Shown piece after piece: positions 1 through 9,496 of a DNA stretch of 64,000 nt (position 1 is its first letter; each line of letters begins with the position of its first letter). The notes under the pieces are model-generated. The model did no database searches. It was not told where the DNA came from and saw only the letters and a list, made by a program, of their open reading frames with translations. Source of the DNA: Nocardia anaemiae NBRC 100462 (lineage in GTDB: Bacteria > Actinomycetota > Actinomycetes > Mycobacteriales > Mycobacteriaceae). The stretch lies in assembly GCF_001612725.1 (NCBI RefSeq), contig NZ_BDAZ01000053.1, positions 1 to 64,000 of the forward strand. The letters are read 5' to 3'. A program made the position numbers and the translations under genes.

Positions 1-269
1 GCAGAACCACCCGGCGCCGGTGGCCCCTGCGGCGCCGCCGACACCCCATTCTGACCCGGCGCTGGTGATGCGCCGTTCTGCCCCGGTGACGTAGCGGATC
101 CCGGATTCACCGGGCCGGTGCCCGTGCGCGGTGCGGCCTTGTGCCCCTGCTTACCCGACCACGGCGTCACCGGGCCGGACTGCGAATCACCCTCTCCCCC
201 AGTGTCTTCGGTCGGCTCATCGACCACCTCGGCCTGGTAATCGGCAGGCCAGACCTCCGCGCTCGTCAC
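1..269 (-). CDS. P/G-rich N-terminus of a secretion-cluster protein (truncated by window edge)
   Basis: Only the first 89 codons are present; the gene continues past the left edge. The GTG start at 269 overlaps the TGA of the preceding gene (GTGA), so it is translationally coupled and is the last visible gene of the secretion operon. The visible peptide starts MTSAEVWPADYQAE, then becomes acidic and rich in Pro, Gly, Ser and Gln, which suggests an extended, disordered N-terminal segment. The first residues (TSAE) resemble those of the CHAP protein at 54639. No catalytic domain is visible, so function is unassigned. A large coupling or scaffold protein would fit the position, but that is a guess. 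Confidence 0.6.
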   Translation of the reverse strand, partial: MTSAEVWPADYQAEVVDEPTEDTGGEGDSQSGPVTPWSGKQGHKAAPRTGTGPVNPGSATSPGQNGASPAPGQNGVSAAPQGPPAPGGS

Positions 270-1171
270 GAATCACCCCCGAGCACTCGCTTGATTCGGA
301 CATCACGGCCGGTCGGCATCGACTGCTCGACGAACCGTCCGGAATTGGGATCATAAGTCATGACTTGCATTGCGCCGAGGGCGATTCCGGTTTTCGTCGG
401 CGCATTGTTCTTATATTCCCAGAAGACCAGATCACCCGCCGAAACCGCGGCCGGGTCCACTCGCTGTCCGCATGCCGCTTGCGCCGCAATAGTTTTCGGA
501 AGCACGATCGCCGCCTTCCCGACACTCGACGATTGTCCGCAGGCGGTACCGGCCGAACCCGGCTGCCGGGTCGTGCTAACGGCTGGCGGCGCGACCGAGG
601 TGCCCTCCGGTGGTACAGCCGTCGGGTCACAGCGTCCGGTCACCGCGGCGGCCGAGGCCTGATAGATAACGTCGCGCGTGAGTCCCGCCGCACTCGAGGG
701 TCCATTCGGTGCACCGTCCGCGCTCCCGGTCGATGCTGTCAGCGCGTGGTTGACGGCCAATTCGCGAGCACAGTCACCGAGCAATCCACTCATGGTCGTC
801 TGCAGCGGCGGCAGTTGGTAAGGCGCGGTGTGGATCGCGCTGGCGCAGGCGCGCTGCCAGTCCGACGCCGTTGTATCATCCGGCGCCACAGTCAATTCCG
901 CGTACGGGTTGGCAGTAGGCGCGGTGGAGGGCGCGGCTCCCGAGCCGGAGGCGGTGGCGCTGGTCGTGCGCGGTGCGGCGGTCTCGGTCAGCGATGGGTC
1001 AGGACCTACCGCACTGTCGCACTGATAGTGCAAGTCGGCCGAGATGGCCGAGGTCGTGCCGCCGACGACGAGCACCATGATCACGAGAAGCGAGCCGAGT
1101 CCCGACACCGCCGCCAGCAATATCCACGCCCAAGCGGGGATCATGGCGAGGAACATAAGCCGACCGATCAT
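266..1171 (-). CDS. membrane-anchored NlpC/P60-like protein of a type IV secretion-type cluster (VirB1/TcpG position)
   Basis: 301 aa. One N-terminal TM helix (about residues 5-38) is followed by a Pro/Ala/Thr-rich extracellular linker. A C-terminal segment carries the NlpC/P60 hallmark 'SAGDLVFW'. In conjugation systems of Gram-positive bacteria a peptidoglycan hydrolase sits in this position and opens the wall for the channel. Here the usual catalytic DCSG box reads roughly 'TACGQS', and the usual His after the GDLVFW strand is replaced ('TKTGIALG'), so the enzyme may be inactive or structural. A GGAGAGG ribosome site precedes the ATG at 1171. The gene is 52 bp after the VirB6-like gene and its stop overlaps the next start. 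Confidence 0.65.
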   Translation of the reverse strand: MIGRLMFLAMIPAWAWILLAAVSGLGSLLVIMVLVVGGTTSAISADLHYQCDSAVGPDPSLTETAAPRTTSATASGSGAAPSTAPTANPYAELTVAPDDTTASDWQRACASAIHTAPYQLPPLQTTMSGLLGDCARELAVNHALTASTGSADGAPNGPSSAAGLTRDVIYQASAAAVTGRCDPTAVPPEGTSVAPPAVSTTRQPGSAGTACGQSSSVGKAAIVLPKTIAAQAACGQRVDPAAVSAGDLVFWEYKNNAPTKTGIALGAMQVMTYDPNSGRFVEQSMPTGRDVRIKRVLGGDS

Positions 1172-1223
1172 CGAATACCTCTCCGCCCAGGACGAGTACG
1201 TTTACCTTCCTATGGATATGGAC

Positions 1224-3737
1224 CTAATTCCCAATCAGTCGGTCCACCTCACTCAATGTCGGTGTCCATTCTGGAATGTGACCACCGGATCCGCGTGGTG
1301 TCACCGTATTCGACAAATCTCCGGTACGACCCGAGCCGAAATGTTCTGACCGGACAGCCTGGTAGACCTGGTCACGTAGCTGACGGATATGCTCCGGATC
1401 GGCCACATTATGAACCAGCCTTTCAGTGGCAATCTGCGACCTCCTGGCATGCTCGTTCATAATCCACTGCTTCATGCGATCCGCCGTCGTCTCGTTAACA
1501 CCAGCAGCCTGCAACCTGAGAAATTCGGCACTGGTGGACGTGGTGCCGTTTATCACATGGTTGAGCGCGTCCATCTTCGCTCGCGCCACACCAGCATTTG
1601 GGGAGACGATGTCATTATCCACATATTCCTGGACATAACTCAAATGCGGGGCAGCCAGATCGACGCCGCCCGCCCTAACTCTGCGGAATTCACGGGCCGC
1701 TTGCTGCAGGGTTCCTACATTGGACGCGACCTCTTCGGCACTGCCAGTACCACGGATCAGCAAGCGTGCTGAATTCTGGGTGTGCCGCAATGCGGCAGCC
1801 AAGAACGCCAGGTCGCGATCCTGCAGCGGTTCGTTGGCCGCAGACTGGGCGATAGTTGCCCGCGAGCGTGCCGCGAGCCGCGCCCTTTGCTCGTTTCTCG
1901 CACCGGCGCCAATCATGGCCCCGAATGAATCGGCCGCAGTGCCGCCGACATCGAGAACGCCTTGCACGGCTGCGGCATTGCCCAAGAATGAGTCCAGACC
2001 ACCATATTCGGCAGCTTCCAGTCCGGCGTTAGTCGCAAAGAGTTCCCGGTTCATATACGACTGCGCATACCAGCCGTAGCGCCCACCGAACCGATCGTCC
2101 CCGACCCACACACCTCCCTGCGCCTCCGTCATTGCCCTTTTCAGCCTGGATTGCGGGTGGAACGATCCGGGAAGCCCCATCATCATCCACTCGGTCAATG
2201 GTGAGTTGGCAATCGTGCTGGCGCCACCCATCAGGGCCATCATCCCCATGCCCCCCATCTTGTGGCTCGCGCCGAATTGCCCCATGCCGAGAGCGGTCCC
2301 ACCGCCACTGCCACCGCCTGCTCCGGCTCTGGCGCCGCCATTCTGAATAGCCAGCGCGAATCGGTTCGCAATCCAGTCGTTGCCCCGCTCCAGACTCGCG
2401 TTGAGGCGCTTCAACTGAAAGATGGCGACGATTTCCACGATCGCTCCGATGACGAACACCGACATGACCTGTCCGCCCGCCTGCCGGAACAGATTGCCGA
2501 TAAACAGCTCGTAGACGCCGAGGAATATGACGAACGCGGCCATGCGTCCGGCCGAGACGAATCCGTGGACCACACAGCGAATCGTGAACGTCTGGGTCGG
2601 TCCGTATATGAATCCACCCGCGGCGAATCCGAATATCGTCATGAATCCGTAGTAGATCGAATCCAGCGCGGCCCAAATGACCTTGATGGCCAAATATGCG
2701 CCGAAAAGCAACAACACCAAACCAGACAACAGCAGCAGGATCCCGGCGCCGATTTGACCGACGCTCGGGTTATCGGCCGACGCATAGGCGGCGCTGTCCC
2801 CACACGACTTCATCCCATTCTTGACCCGGTCTTCATCACCGGCCATGACCCCGGCCGACCACGCCGCCTTACAGGTTGCCCGGTCATCCACCACATGCCC
2901 GAAGTTCCACACCTGCAACGGACGTCGCGCGAAATTGTCCGCCATATCGGCTTGCATCGTCCGGATCAACTGGTTCGGATTCGGATTGCTATTGCCGTTC
3001 AACCCGGCCGCCACCGAAATGCCCACATTCCGCCCCTGCGCCAGCAATCCGTCCGGCGCCAGGACTTCCGCCAGCGGCTCGGCCAGGAACAGCGGCCCGA
3101 GTATCGCCACCGCCACCATCGTCACGACCTGCATCGAGCCCTTGGCGAAATAGCCGCGCACGTAGAACACACCAACGGGGACCGCGCCGATCGCCACCGC
3201 GGTCATCAGCATGATCGGCGTCGCGATCTGCCCCGACAGAGCATGGGCCACGCCCTCCAGCGGCTTGCTGACAACCGTCAGCCAGCCGAAATCCAGGGTA
3301 TCGGTGGGCAGCCAGATCCCGGTTGTCGTCAAAACCAGCCAGATCGCGAACAGCAAGATGATGACGAACGACATCACAATGTTGCCAGGGCTGAGGACAC
3401 CGCCGCGATTAGTGGCGAACAGGTAGCTCGAGAGCTCGACCCCCGATGAGTCCTTGATTCGCATCCAGCTGAGCGCACTGTTGGGTGCGGACACGGTGCT
3501 CGTGCTGGTTTGCGCGCTGGCCAGCACCGCCATGATGCCCGGACAGATGAACAGCACGAGCAGAACAATGGTCGCCACGGTGATCCAGCGTCGACGGCGA
3601 GTCGCACCGATCCATTTGCGACATCGCCGGAAGACCGCGGACGGCCGCCACTGGACTGGATCGAACAGCTCCGCGTCCTGGCCCAACCCGAAGTCGGTCT
3701 CCCCCGATCGAATGCCGCGACCAGTAGCGAATCTCAA
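1224..3737 (-). CDS. VirB6/TcpH-like polytopic channel protein
   Basis: I take the TTG at 3737 as start because it overlaps the VirB4 stop (TTGA) and gives an N-terminus colinear with the paralogue at 12149; the open frame extends further but only inside virB4. That gives 837 aa. Order: basic cytosolic N-terminus, TM1 at about 51-73, an extracellular loop, several TM helices up to about residue 450, then a long Ala/Gly-rich cytoplasmic tail. A conserved extracellular segment (QVWNFGHVVDD) is followed by two Cys (in 'TCKAAW' and 'SCGDSAAYA') shared with the paralogue, a likely disulfide. VirB6-type proteins form the inner-membrane channel and are organised around VirB4. Family assignment rests on topology and neighbours. 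Confidence 0.75.
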   Translation of the reverse strand: MRFATGRGIRSGETDFGLGQDAELFDPVQWRPSAVFRRCRKWIGATRRRRWITVATIVLLVLFICPGIMAVLASAQTSTSTVSAPNSALSWMRIKDSSGVELSSYLFATNRGGVLSPGNIVMSFVIILLFAIWLVLTTTGIWLPTDTLDFGWLTVVSKPLEGVAHALSGQIATPIMLMTAVAIGAVPVGVFYVRGYFAKGSMQVVTMVAVAILGPLFLAEPLAEVLAPDGLLAQGRNVGISVAAGLNGNSNPNPNQLIRTMQADMADNFARRPLQVWNFGHVVDDRATCKAAWSAGVMAGDEDRVKNGMKSCGDSAAYASADNPSVGQIGAGILLLLSGLVLLLFGAYLAIKVIWAALDSIYYGFMTIFGFAAGGFIYGPTQTFTIRCVVHGFVSAGRMAAFVIFLGVYELFIGNLFRQAGGQVMSVFVIGAIVEIVAIFQLKRLNASLERGNDWIANRFALAIQNGGARAGAGGGSGGGTALGMGQFGASHKMGGMGMMALMGGASTIANSPLTEWMMMGLPGSFHPQSRLKRAMTEAQGGVWVGDDRFGGRYGWYAQSYMNRELFATNAGLEAAEYGGLDSFLGNAAAVQGVLDVGGTAADSFGAMIGAGARNEQRARLAARSRATIAQSAANEPLQDRDLAFLAAALRHTQNSARLLIRGTGSAEEVASNVGTLQQAAREFRRVRAGGVDLAAPHLSYVQEYVDNDIVSPNAGVARAKMDALNHVINGTTSTSAEFLRLQAAGVNETTADRMKQWIMNEHARRSQIATERLVHNVADPEHIRQLRDQVYQAVRSEHFGSGRTGDLSNTVTPRGSGGHIPEWTPTLSEVDRLIGN

Positions 3738-6262
3738 CGCACTGCCTGTCTTTCCGAAATTGCCGTGCGGCTGCCCGCGGGAGCGCTCGGCGTACTGTTG
3801 ATCGCGGCGGCGCGATCGATCCGGGCCGGACCGAGCACCTTGCCACGGCCGATCCGGTTCAGCGCGTCGCGCATGAACATCTCGCCGCGGCGTTCCTCCG
3901 GCACCTGACGACCGGCGCCGACCGGCGGGGAGGTTTCTTCGCGCAGGATCTGCAGCAGAAACGGCGCTTCCTCCAGATCCACGCCGAGCCATTCCAGACT
4001 GTTGCGGGCCAGGGTCTCATCGCGCTGCCGGAAGACGAACCGGTTCGGGATGAGATTGTGCGCGGCTCCCTGGAAGTCGGTCGCTGGATCATGCGAGGCC
4101 AACCCGATCGCCGCCAAATGCTTACGGCCGTCGCGGCTGAAGTCCGAGGTGACCGCCGAGCCGACCTGTGTCTGGGTGAAGTGGTGCGCCTCGTCCCCGA
4201 CCAGCAGTCCGAACCTGCCGTTATCGGTGAGGAATGCCTCGCGGGCCGCGACACCGACGAGTTCGTACAGCGCGGTCCCGAGCCGTTTGGTCAGCGGCAA
4301 TCGGTTGTAAAGGTGTGGGGTGGTGAGCTCCTCCGCGGTCGGCAGCGCCAGTTGGTGACTGCGCACGACCGTCGCAGCGGCGTTGAGCCGCAATGGTTTC
4401 AGTTTCGGGTCGAACAGCACCGGCACCCGCTCGACAACGGTGCCGAGGCGCGCCGCGAGATCGGCGTATTCCTCCGAATTTCCGGGCTGATCACGCAGCC
4501 GCCGCACGACATGGAACAGATCGAGCAGACTCCGAATACCGTGTTCGGCCATCCCCCGGATGGTCAATAGATTGCTGGCGGCCGCGCCCGCGCCGGAGGT
4601 CGGCGAGAGATCCAGCAGCGGCAGAATCGAGTCGAGCGCGCGCTCGCCCGCGATCCTCGGCTCGAACATGCGCAGTGGGTCCAGCGACACCGTCGGATTC
4701 GCCAGATCGATGACGACCGCGTTATCAATGGCGGTGGCGAAATGCTCCCATTCACCGACCTGGCTTCGGTCGATGGCCAGGAACTGCCCGCCCATATCGT
4801 GCACGAGCACCGCCATCAGCTTCAGGAAATACGATTTGCCCGACCCGAGTTCGCCGGTCACCGCGAACGATGCGGACAAGTCGTGCAGCGCGGCCTCCAT
4901 GATGCCGAAATGTATCGGCTCGTATTGGCCGGACAGCAGGTTGATCCCGATCACCGGGCCGCTGTCGTCGCCGATCTGGCTGGTGATGAACGGCACGAAT
5001 CCGGCCCACATATCCGATGGCACAATATGGGCGAAGTCGTCGAACGCCCGGCGTGGCGGGCTCCCGGGGACCAGCATCGACCACAGATCGACCTGCGTAC
5101 CCAGCGGTGCGGTCATCTCCACCTGGAACCGCTTATAGCGACGCTTGAGCATATTCACCGCGTCCATCGTCACTTCGCGCGAAGGTCCGCCGATGGCGAT
5201 GACGGTAGTGAAGGACACCTCCGACTCACCACCGTTCACCTCGAAATGCTGGTTGTATTCACCCAGCATTTGCGCCTTCGAGGTCAGCGTATTCTGCGCA
5301 AACGAAACCTCCTGGTCGCGCTGATCCATCTGTTCGCCCAGTCGACGCAGGCTCAGTTCATTATTCTTGAGTACCTGGTCGGCCGGTTTGGTGGAAACCC
5401 GCATGCCCCAGTCGACCGTGACATCGCCCAGGCCCTCCAGAACATTCAGAAATTCGCTGCCACCGGGAAAACGCATACCGGCGTACGGAAAAGAATGTGG
5501 AGTCAGCATCGCCTGATAGGACGGGCGATATTCGTAATCCGGCTGTACCACCTTGATCACCGGAACGAACGACGGTCGTATCCGCCGTTTGCTGTCGCCT
5601 TGAGCGCCTTCATCCAACGCCGCCGAACTGAACACCGCCGCCGTCGCATCGTCCAGCACACCAGCGCGCGTCGGGGCCACCGGGTCGCCCGCGGCGCCAC
5701 GCGACAGATAATGTTCCCAGAGCCATTGGAATAAGGCGGCCGGTACCGGAATCGGATCGAAATCGCCGCCGATCCGGGAAAGGATTTCGTTGGCTTTTTC
5801 GTCGTAGGCATCCAATTCGGCCCGCGAGATTGCCGTCGCATCGATCGTCGTGGTACTGCCCCGCCACATCCGCGATATCGCCGACATACCGGAGTTCGCG
5901 GCACCGACTGGAATTGTCAGCAAAAAAATCCGGGTCTGCGGTGCGATCGCGCGGACCCGCTCGAACGATGCGACCACCTCGTCCGCGTAGTCTTCGCATT
6001 CGTCGAGATCGACGCCCTCCACCATCTTGGTCAATACATCGATCGTGTTCAGCCGCGCCTGGATACCGAGTAGGAGCGAACCGCTCGGCAGGCTGTTGAT
6101 CAGGGCGTGGTGCGCCATCTTTACGTCGTGCTTGTCGCCCGCTTTACGCAATCCGTAGCCGAGCGGATTGATGAAGTAGGTCGCGGTGACCAGACCCGAA
6201 TGGGTGAATTGCAGATTCCCGCGAATCGCGGCGGTGGGCTGCAGATCTCGTCCGAACGCCAT
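3734..6262 (-). CDS. VirB4/TraC-family conjugation ATPase
   Basis: 842 aa, the usual size for VirB4-like ATPases. Walker A 'GELGSGKS' lies near residue 474 and a Walker B-type segment ending 'VGDEAHHF' near 687, followed by the arginine-rich 'SRDGRKH' region. The N-terminal half is the large VirB4 N-domain. The protein would power substrate transfer or pilus assembly at the cytoplasmic face of the membrane. Its ATG overlaps the preceding stop by one base (TGATG) and its TGA overlaps the TTG of the VirB6-like gene, so stoichiometric coupled translation is likely. This is the most diagnostic gene of the cluster. Confidence 0.88.
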   Translation of the reverse strand: MAFGRDLQPTAAIRGNLQFTHSGLVTATYFINPLGYGLRKAGDKHDVKMAHHALINSLPSGSLLLGIQARLNTIDVLTKMVEGVDLDECEDYADEVVASFERVRAIAPQTRIFLLTIPVGAANSGMSAISRMWRGSTTTIDATAISRAELDAYDEKANEILSRIGGDFDPIPVPAALFQWLWEHYLSRGAAGDPVAPTRAGVLDDATAAVFSSAALDEGAQGDSKRRIRPSFVPVIKVVQPDYEYRPSYQAMLTPHSFPYAGMRFPGGSEFLNVLEGLGDVTVDWGMRVSTKPADQVLKNNELSLRRLGEQMDQRDQEVSFAQNTLTSKAQMLGEYNQHFEVNGGESEVSFTTVIAIGGPSREVTMDAVNMLKRRYKRFQVEMTAPLGTQVDLWSMLVPGSPPRRAFDDFAHIVPSDMWAGFVPFITSQIGDDSGPVIGINLLSGQYEPIHFGIMEAALHDLSASFAVTGELGSGKSYFLKLMAVLVHDMGGQFLAIDRSQVGEWEHFATAIDNAVVIDLANPTVSLDPLRMFEPRIAGERALDSILPLLDLSPTSGAGAAASNLLTIRGMAEHGIRSLLDLFHVVRRLRDQPGNSEEYADLAARLGTVVERVPVLFDPKLKPLRLNAAATVVRSHQLALPTAEELTTPHLYNRLPLTKRLGTALYELVGVAAREAFLTDNGRFGLLVGDEAHHFTQTQVGSAVTSDFSRDGRKHLAAIGLASHDPATDFQGAAHNLIPNRFVFRQRDETLARNSLEWLGVDLEEAPFLLQILREETSPPVGAGRQVPEERRGEMFMRDALNRIGRGKVLGPARIDRAAAINSTPSAPAGSRTAISERQAVR

Positions 6263-6792
6263 CAGCGGCTCCCTTCCGATGTCGAGCCGCCGTTGCCGTT
6301 CATTCGATCGCGCAAGTCGGCGCCACTACCGCCCGCGCCGATGACCTCGAGCAGCCGAATCTCCGATTTCGAAGTCGTCGCCGCCTCGGTCGGCCGATCC
6401 GGCAGAAGCAGGACGACGGACTCTTCGATGAACATGGTCTGACGCGCCGACTCCGCGGTGACCGGCATACCGGAGGCGGACACCGGCTTGCGGTACACGA
6501 TGAGCCGACCGACCCACAGTGCTCGGGAGGTCATGCGCACGCCCGTATACGGCACCAGCCCCAGCGCGAAGACGACCGCGATCGTCACGACCAACCCAAC
6601 CAGGAAGGTCACCGCCGGGTTGACCGGAAATGTCATCGCGCATACCGAGGTGATCACCATCAACACCACCGCTCCCGCGACCTGCGGCAGGGTGTACGGT
6701 CCGAACGGCAGTTTCTGCCCGTTCTGGGCCTTGCCGATCATGGTGGGAACCCGTTTGATCGGCGTGAAGACCTTGATCACCTGTTGACTCAT
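6262..6792 (-). CDS. PrgI/TcpE-family small membrane protein of the secretion cluster
   Basis: 176 aa from ATG 6792, which overlaps the stop of the preceding gene as ATGA; the longer open frame upstream lies inside that gene. Residues about 30-75 form two TM helices, followed by a cytoplasmic domain with the segment 'RMTSRALWVGRLIVY' and an acidic/Gly-rich tail. Small two-TM PrgI/TcpE-type proteins directly precede the VirB4 ATPase in many Gram-positive and actinobacterial transfer clusters and probably recruit it to the membrane. The order and coupling fit; sequence similarity was judged only by eye. Confidence 0.65.
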   Translation of the reverse strand: MSQQVIKVFTPIKRVPTMIGKAQNGQKLPFGPYTLPQVAGAVVLMVITSVCAMTFPVNPAVTFLVGLVVTIAVVFALGLVPYTGVRMTSRALWVGRLIVYRKPVSASGMPVTAESARQTMFIEESVVLLLPDRPTEAATTSKSEIRLLEVIGAGGSGADLRDRMNGNGGSTSEGSR

Positions 6793-7049
6793 CGATAGCC
6801 ACCGATGGGGTGATCGGGAACAACGATGTTGGAATCGGTGCGCGCGTAGTTGACCAGTGTCGGGAGTATCCAGAACAGGACAGCGGCCAGCAGCGCCGAT
6901 CCGGCGACGGCGAGGATTTTCGCGGGCGACAGCTTGGATTTGGCCGCCTCGGATATCAGCACACCCATGCTCAGGATGGTGATCAGGATCAGGCCCGCCC
7001 ACCGGACGAAGATCAGGATGTTGTACAGGATCGCGCTCAAATTACCCAT
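6789..7049 (-). CDS. small two-TM protein (VirB2/pilin-like position)
   Basis: 86 aa with two hydrophobic helices (about 14-33 and 44-66) separated by a short Lys/Ser-rich loop ('EAAKSKLSPAK') and a hydrophilic C-terminus. The size and double-hairpin topology match VirB2/TrbC-like subunits or the small membrane proteins that precede VirB4 in actinobacterial transfer clusters. It has no cleavable signal peptide that I can see. Its stop overlaps the next ATG, and it follows the VirB8-like gene by 18 bp. Pilin function is inference from position and topology only. Confidence 0.6.
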   Translation of the reverse strand: MGNLSAILYNILIFVRWAGLILITILSMGVLISEAAKSKLSPAKILAVAGSALLAAVLFWILPTLVNYARTDSNIVVPDHPIGGYR

Positions 7050-7067
7050 GGCCGTGCCTCTTTCGTA

Positions 7068-8120
7068 TCAGTTCTGGGTGGCCCGCGGAATCTGCACCGT
7101 GGTCGACGGCACCGACGTCGTCGAGCTCGGCGCACCTGCCCGCGGGTTCTGCTGGTCGGCGATAACGGCAGGCGGGTTGGTCATCGCGGGTACGGAATCG
7201 ACCGACTGCACCTGCCATTGGCCACCATCGCGGACCATGGTCAGCGGATAGGCGAGCGTCGCGACCGCCCCGCCGTCGGCCTTGGGATTGACGGTGACGA
7301 GCACCTGCGCGCTGGAACGCGCTGTGCCACAACTGTTGTCGTCCGAGGTGACCGCTACGGTCTCCACGGCGCTGAACGGGGCCGGTTTCAGCGCGGCGAT
7401 ACCGGCATCCAGGGTGATGTAGCGGCCTACATCGCCATTACCCGTCAGATAGGTGGTCAGAAAGCCCGAAGCCACTTGCGCGAGCGGCGTATCCGCGGTA
7501 CACGGCGAGGAGTACGCCTGCGCCAGATCGGCGCCCCGGCTGGGCGGTTCGACCAGGGCGGGCAGCGCGAGCGCCCGCAGTCGACCGTTGAGCACCGACA
7601 CGCCGACCCGATAGAACTGGCGGACGTCCGCACCGGTGCTGTTGCTGCTGCTGTTGTTGACCGAGGTGCCGGTAGTGCTGCTGCTGGCAGTCGGGGCGGA
7701 CTTACCCACCTTGACCGATACGGTCACCGACCAGATCTCGAGCGTGTCGAAACTGCCGACGCGCGATACAAACACAACGGCAGGATCGGATACCGGCCGG
7801 GCCGTCGCGGGCAGCGTGATCTGCTGCGCACTGGCTCCGACATATTCGCCGAGCCGATCCTGTTGTCCGGCAACGGAACTCAAGTAAGTCATAATGAACT
7901 GCTGGGCGAACGAGCCAGCCAATTGCGCACGCCCGATCGTCCCTGGTGTCGCACTGTCGGACGGCGGCGGCGGATCGGAGGCGAAGAAATCGAGGATCGC
8001 GTGCCCGCCGCCGAGTACGGCCAGCACCGCGAACACCGCGACGATCACATTGTCACGACGGCGGCGTGCGACCATTCGGCGAAGTAATTCATCGCCCGAA
8101 TCCGTCGATCTGCCAACCAT
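7068..8120 (-). CDS. TcpC/VirB8-like conjugation protein
   Basis: 350 aa from ATG 8120, which has GGGAG eight bases upstream; a GTG at 8129 is an in-frame alternative. A basic N-terminus (ARRRR) is followed by one TM helix at about 24-44 and then an extracytoplasmic part long enough for the two NTF2-like domains of TcpC. A Ser/Thr/Asn-rich linker (about residues 140-165, low complexity also at DNA level) lies between the halves. VirB8/TcpC proteins are bitopic assembly factors of the channel. It is the first gene of the coupled set, 78 bp from the Rv3651-like gene's stop. Confidence 0.7.
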   Translation of the reverse strand: MVGRSTDSGDELLRRMVARRRRDNVIVAVFAVLAVLGGGHAILDFFASDPPPPSDSATPGTIGRAQLAGSFAQQFIMTYLSSVAGQQDRLGEYVGASAQQITLPATARPVSDPAVVFVSRVGSFDTLEIWSVTVSVKVGKSAPTASSSTTGTSVNNSSSNSTGADVRQFYRVGVSVLNGRLRALALPALVEPPSRGADLAQAYSSPCTADTPLAQVASGFLTTYLTGNGDVGRYITLDAGIAALKPAPFSAVETVAVTSDDNSCGTARSSAQVLVTVNPKADGGAVATLAYPLTMVRDGGQWQVQSVDSVPAMTNPPAVIADQQNPRAGAPSSTTSVPSTTVQIPRATQN

Positions 8121-8198
8121 TGTCCGCACTCCCGAAATGGTAGAGAGGCACCATCATTTCCAGCCCCCGCCATCGTTCCCAATGTTGGGGACAGCGGA

Positions 8199-9350
8199 TC
8201 AGTACACAGGGCTACGTTTCAAGCGATGTTCGAGTCGATACTGCAGCTGATCGTCGTACCCGATCGGCGCGTGCCCCTGCGGGGTTTCCAGCGCGGGGCG
8301 CCCGGATTCCAGCATCGGCATGTCGTCGGCGACGCGCACCAGCTGGGCGATCGCGAGTTGCCGACTCGGATAACCCGGGTACGGGTACAACAGCAGCGAC
8401 GTCGGGGTGTAACCACCACCGTAGTTGAGGGCCCGCACCGTGACTCCCGCCGTATCGCCGGATTGCAGCCGATCACTCAGCGCCATCAAACGAACGCGGT
8501 CATCCGGATGGAAGACATCCACCGGCCGGAACAGATAGTCCCATCGAATCCAGGGCGCGGGATCGGTGAGCCAATGCGAGATGCTGGCGCGCTCGGTCTG
8601 GATGATCGCAAGATGAGTTCCGGCCCGACGGTGGGCTTCTCGCAATCCGACCCGTTCCAGCGTCGGCCACTCGGACAGCTCATTGTCGGAGGTGACGTCC
8701 TCGATCAACAACCACGCGCCATGCGTGCGAGCATCGTCACGCGCCCGGATACTGATCCGCCACCGCCCGGGTCGCTCGGGACCATCGGTCACCGTGACCT
8801 CGAACTGAAGCTTGTCACCGGCCTTCGGACTGTAGAGCAGATCCAGGACCTCGGCATGTCGATTGAAGGCCGAGATCCGGTGGAACAATTCCGCGATCGA
8901 CATCACCGGCACATGCTGTTCGGCCGAATTCCCCGTCAGCCGGGTCGCACCGATCGGCTGCTGAATGGTCTGGGTCTCGAGGTCCCAGATCGCACCTACC
9001 GCGGGCGGTAGTTCCGGACAGGTCGTCGCCGTGGAGCCCATCCACAAACGGACCGCGTGCACATCGCCACCCGGCCCGAACACCGGTCGGATCCGCAGCG
9101 CGTGCGGTCCCGCACCGGTTGGGAGCGTCAGATCCACGTCCTCGGCTTCGTCGCGCGCCGCCCGGATCGCATCGATCAGGCTCCGGGTCTTGAGGCTGTC
9201 GTAGAGCGCCGGAGTCCGCGCCATCAACCGTTGCAGCACTCGCTGCCAGTCGGCGAATCCACGCGGTGCGTCTCCGACAGATGCCACCGACATCGCCTCG
9301 GGCGTCAAAGTCTCGATCGTTATCCATGGATTTACTGCGCCACTTGTCAT
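8199..9350 (-). CDS. Rv3651-like PAS/GAF-type protein
   Basis: 383 aa from ATG 9350; the frame runs 44 codons further upstream but that part holds the promoter-side motif at 9412-9436. The sequence has a W-rich N-terminus (PWITIETLTP), segments typical of PAS/GAF folds ('WRISIRARDD', 'VFHPDDRVRLMAL') and no TM helix or DNA-binding motif. From memory it resembles the mycobacterial Rv3651/DUF5593 family, whose function is not settled. 'HPDDR' followed by a hydrophobic stretch is the classic PAS ending. It sits upstream of and on the same strand as the secretion genes, so it may sense a signal for them. Ligand and role are unknown. Confidence 0.55.
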   Translation of the reverse strand: MTSGAVNPWITIETLTPEAMSVASVGDAPRGFADWQRVLQRLMARTPALYDSLKTRSLIDAIRAARDEAEDVDLTLPTGAGPHALRIRPVFGPGGDVHAVRLWMGSTATTCPELPPAVGAIWDLETQTIQQPIGATRLTGNSAEQHVPVMSIAELFHRISAFNRHAEVLDLLYSPKAGDKLQFEVTVTDGPERPGRWRISIRARDDARTHGAWLLIEDVTSDNELSEWPTLERVGLREAHRRAGTHLAIIQTERASISHWLTDPAPWIRWDYLFRPVDVFHPDDRVRLMALSDRLQSGDTAGVTVRALNYGGGYTPTSLLLYPYPGYPSRQLAIAQLVRVADDMPMLESGRPALETPQGHAPIGYDDQLQYRLEHRLKRSPVY

Positions 9351-9411
9351 CGCACTGCCCGTACCAACCGTTCGTCGGAAGCCGCCACCTGTGTGTGACA
9401 CGGATAATGTA

Positions 9412-9436
9412 CCGCTATATAACGGCTCGTTCAACA
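9412..9436. promoter_or_regulatory. putative operator shared with the MerR/WhiB promoter region
   Basis: The 25-bp segment (core TAACGGCTCGTT) matches 11211-11235 at about 20 of 25 positions. It lies 62 bp upstream of the Rv3651-like start. A common regulator, most simply the MerR protein at 11314, is inferred. Confidence 0.45.
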
Positions 9437-9496
9437 GGTTTGCGGATGTCGACATCACTTGCAGTCTGCATGACGGGACCAACTGACGTTGAGCGA

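Noticed and set aside
131..1462. 443-codon plus-strand frame at the left edge
   Set aside because: Basic, Arg-rich shadow of the NlpC-like and VirB6-like genes. No ribosome site and no family motif.
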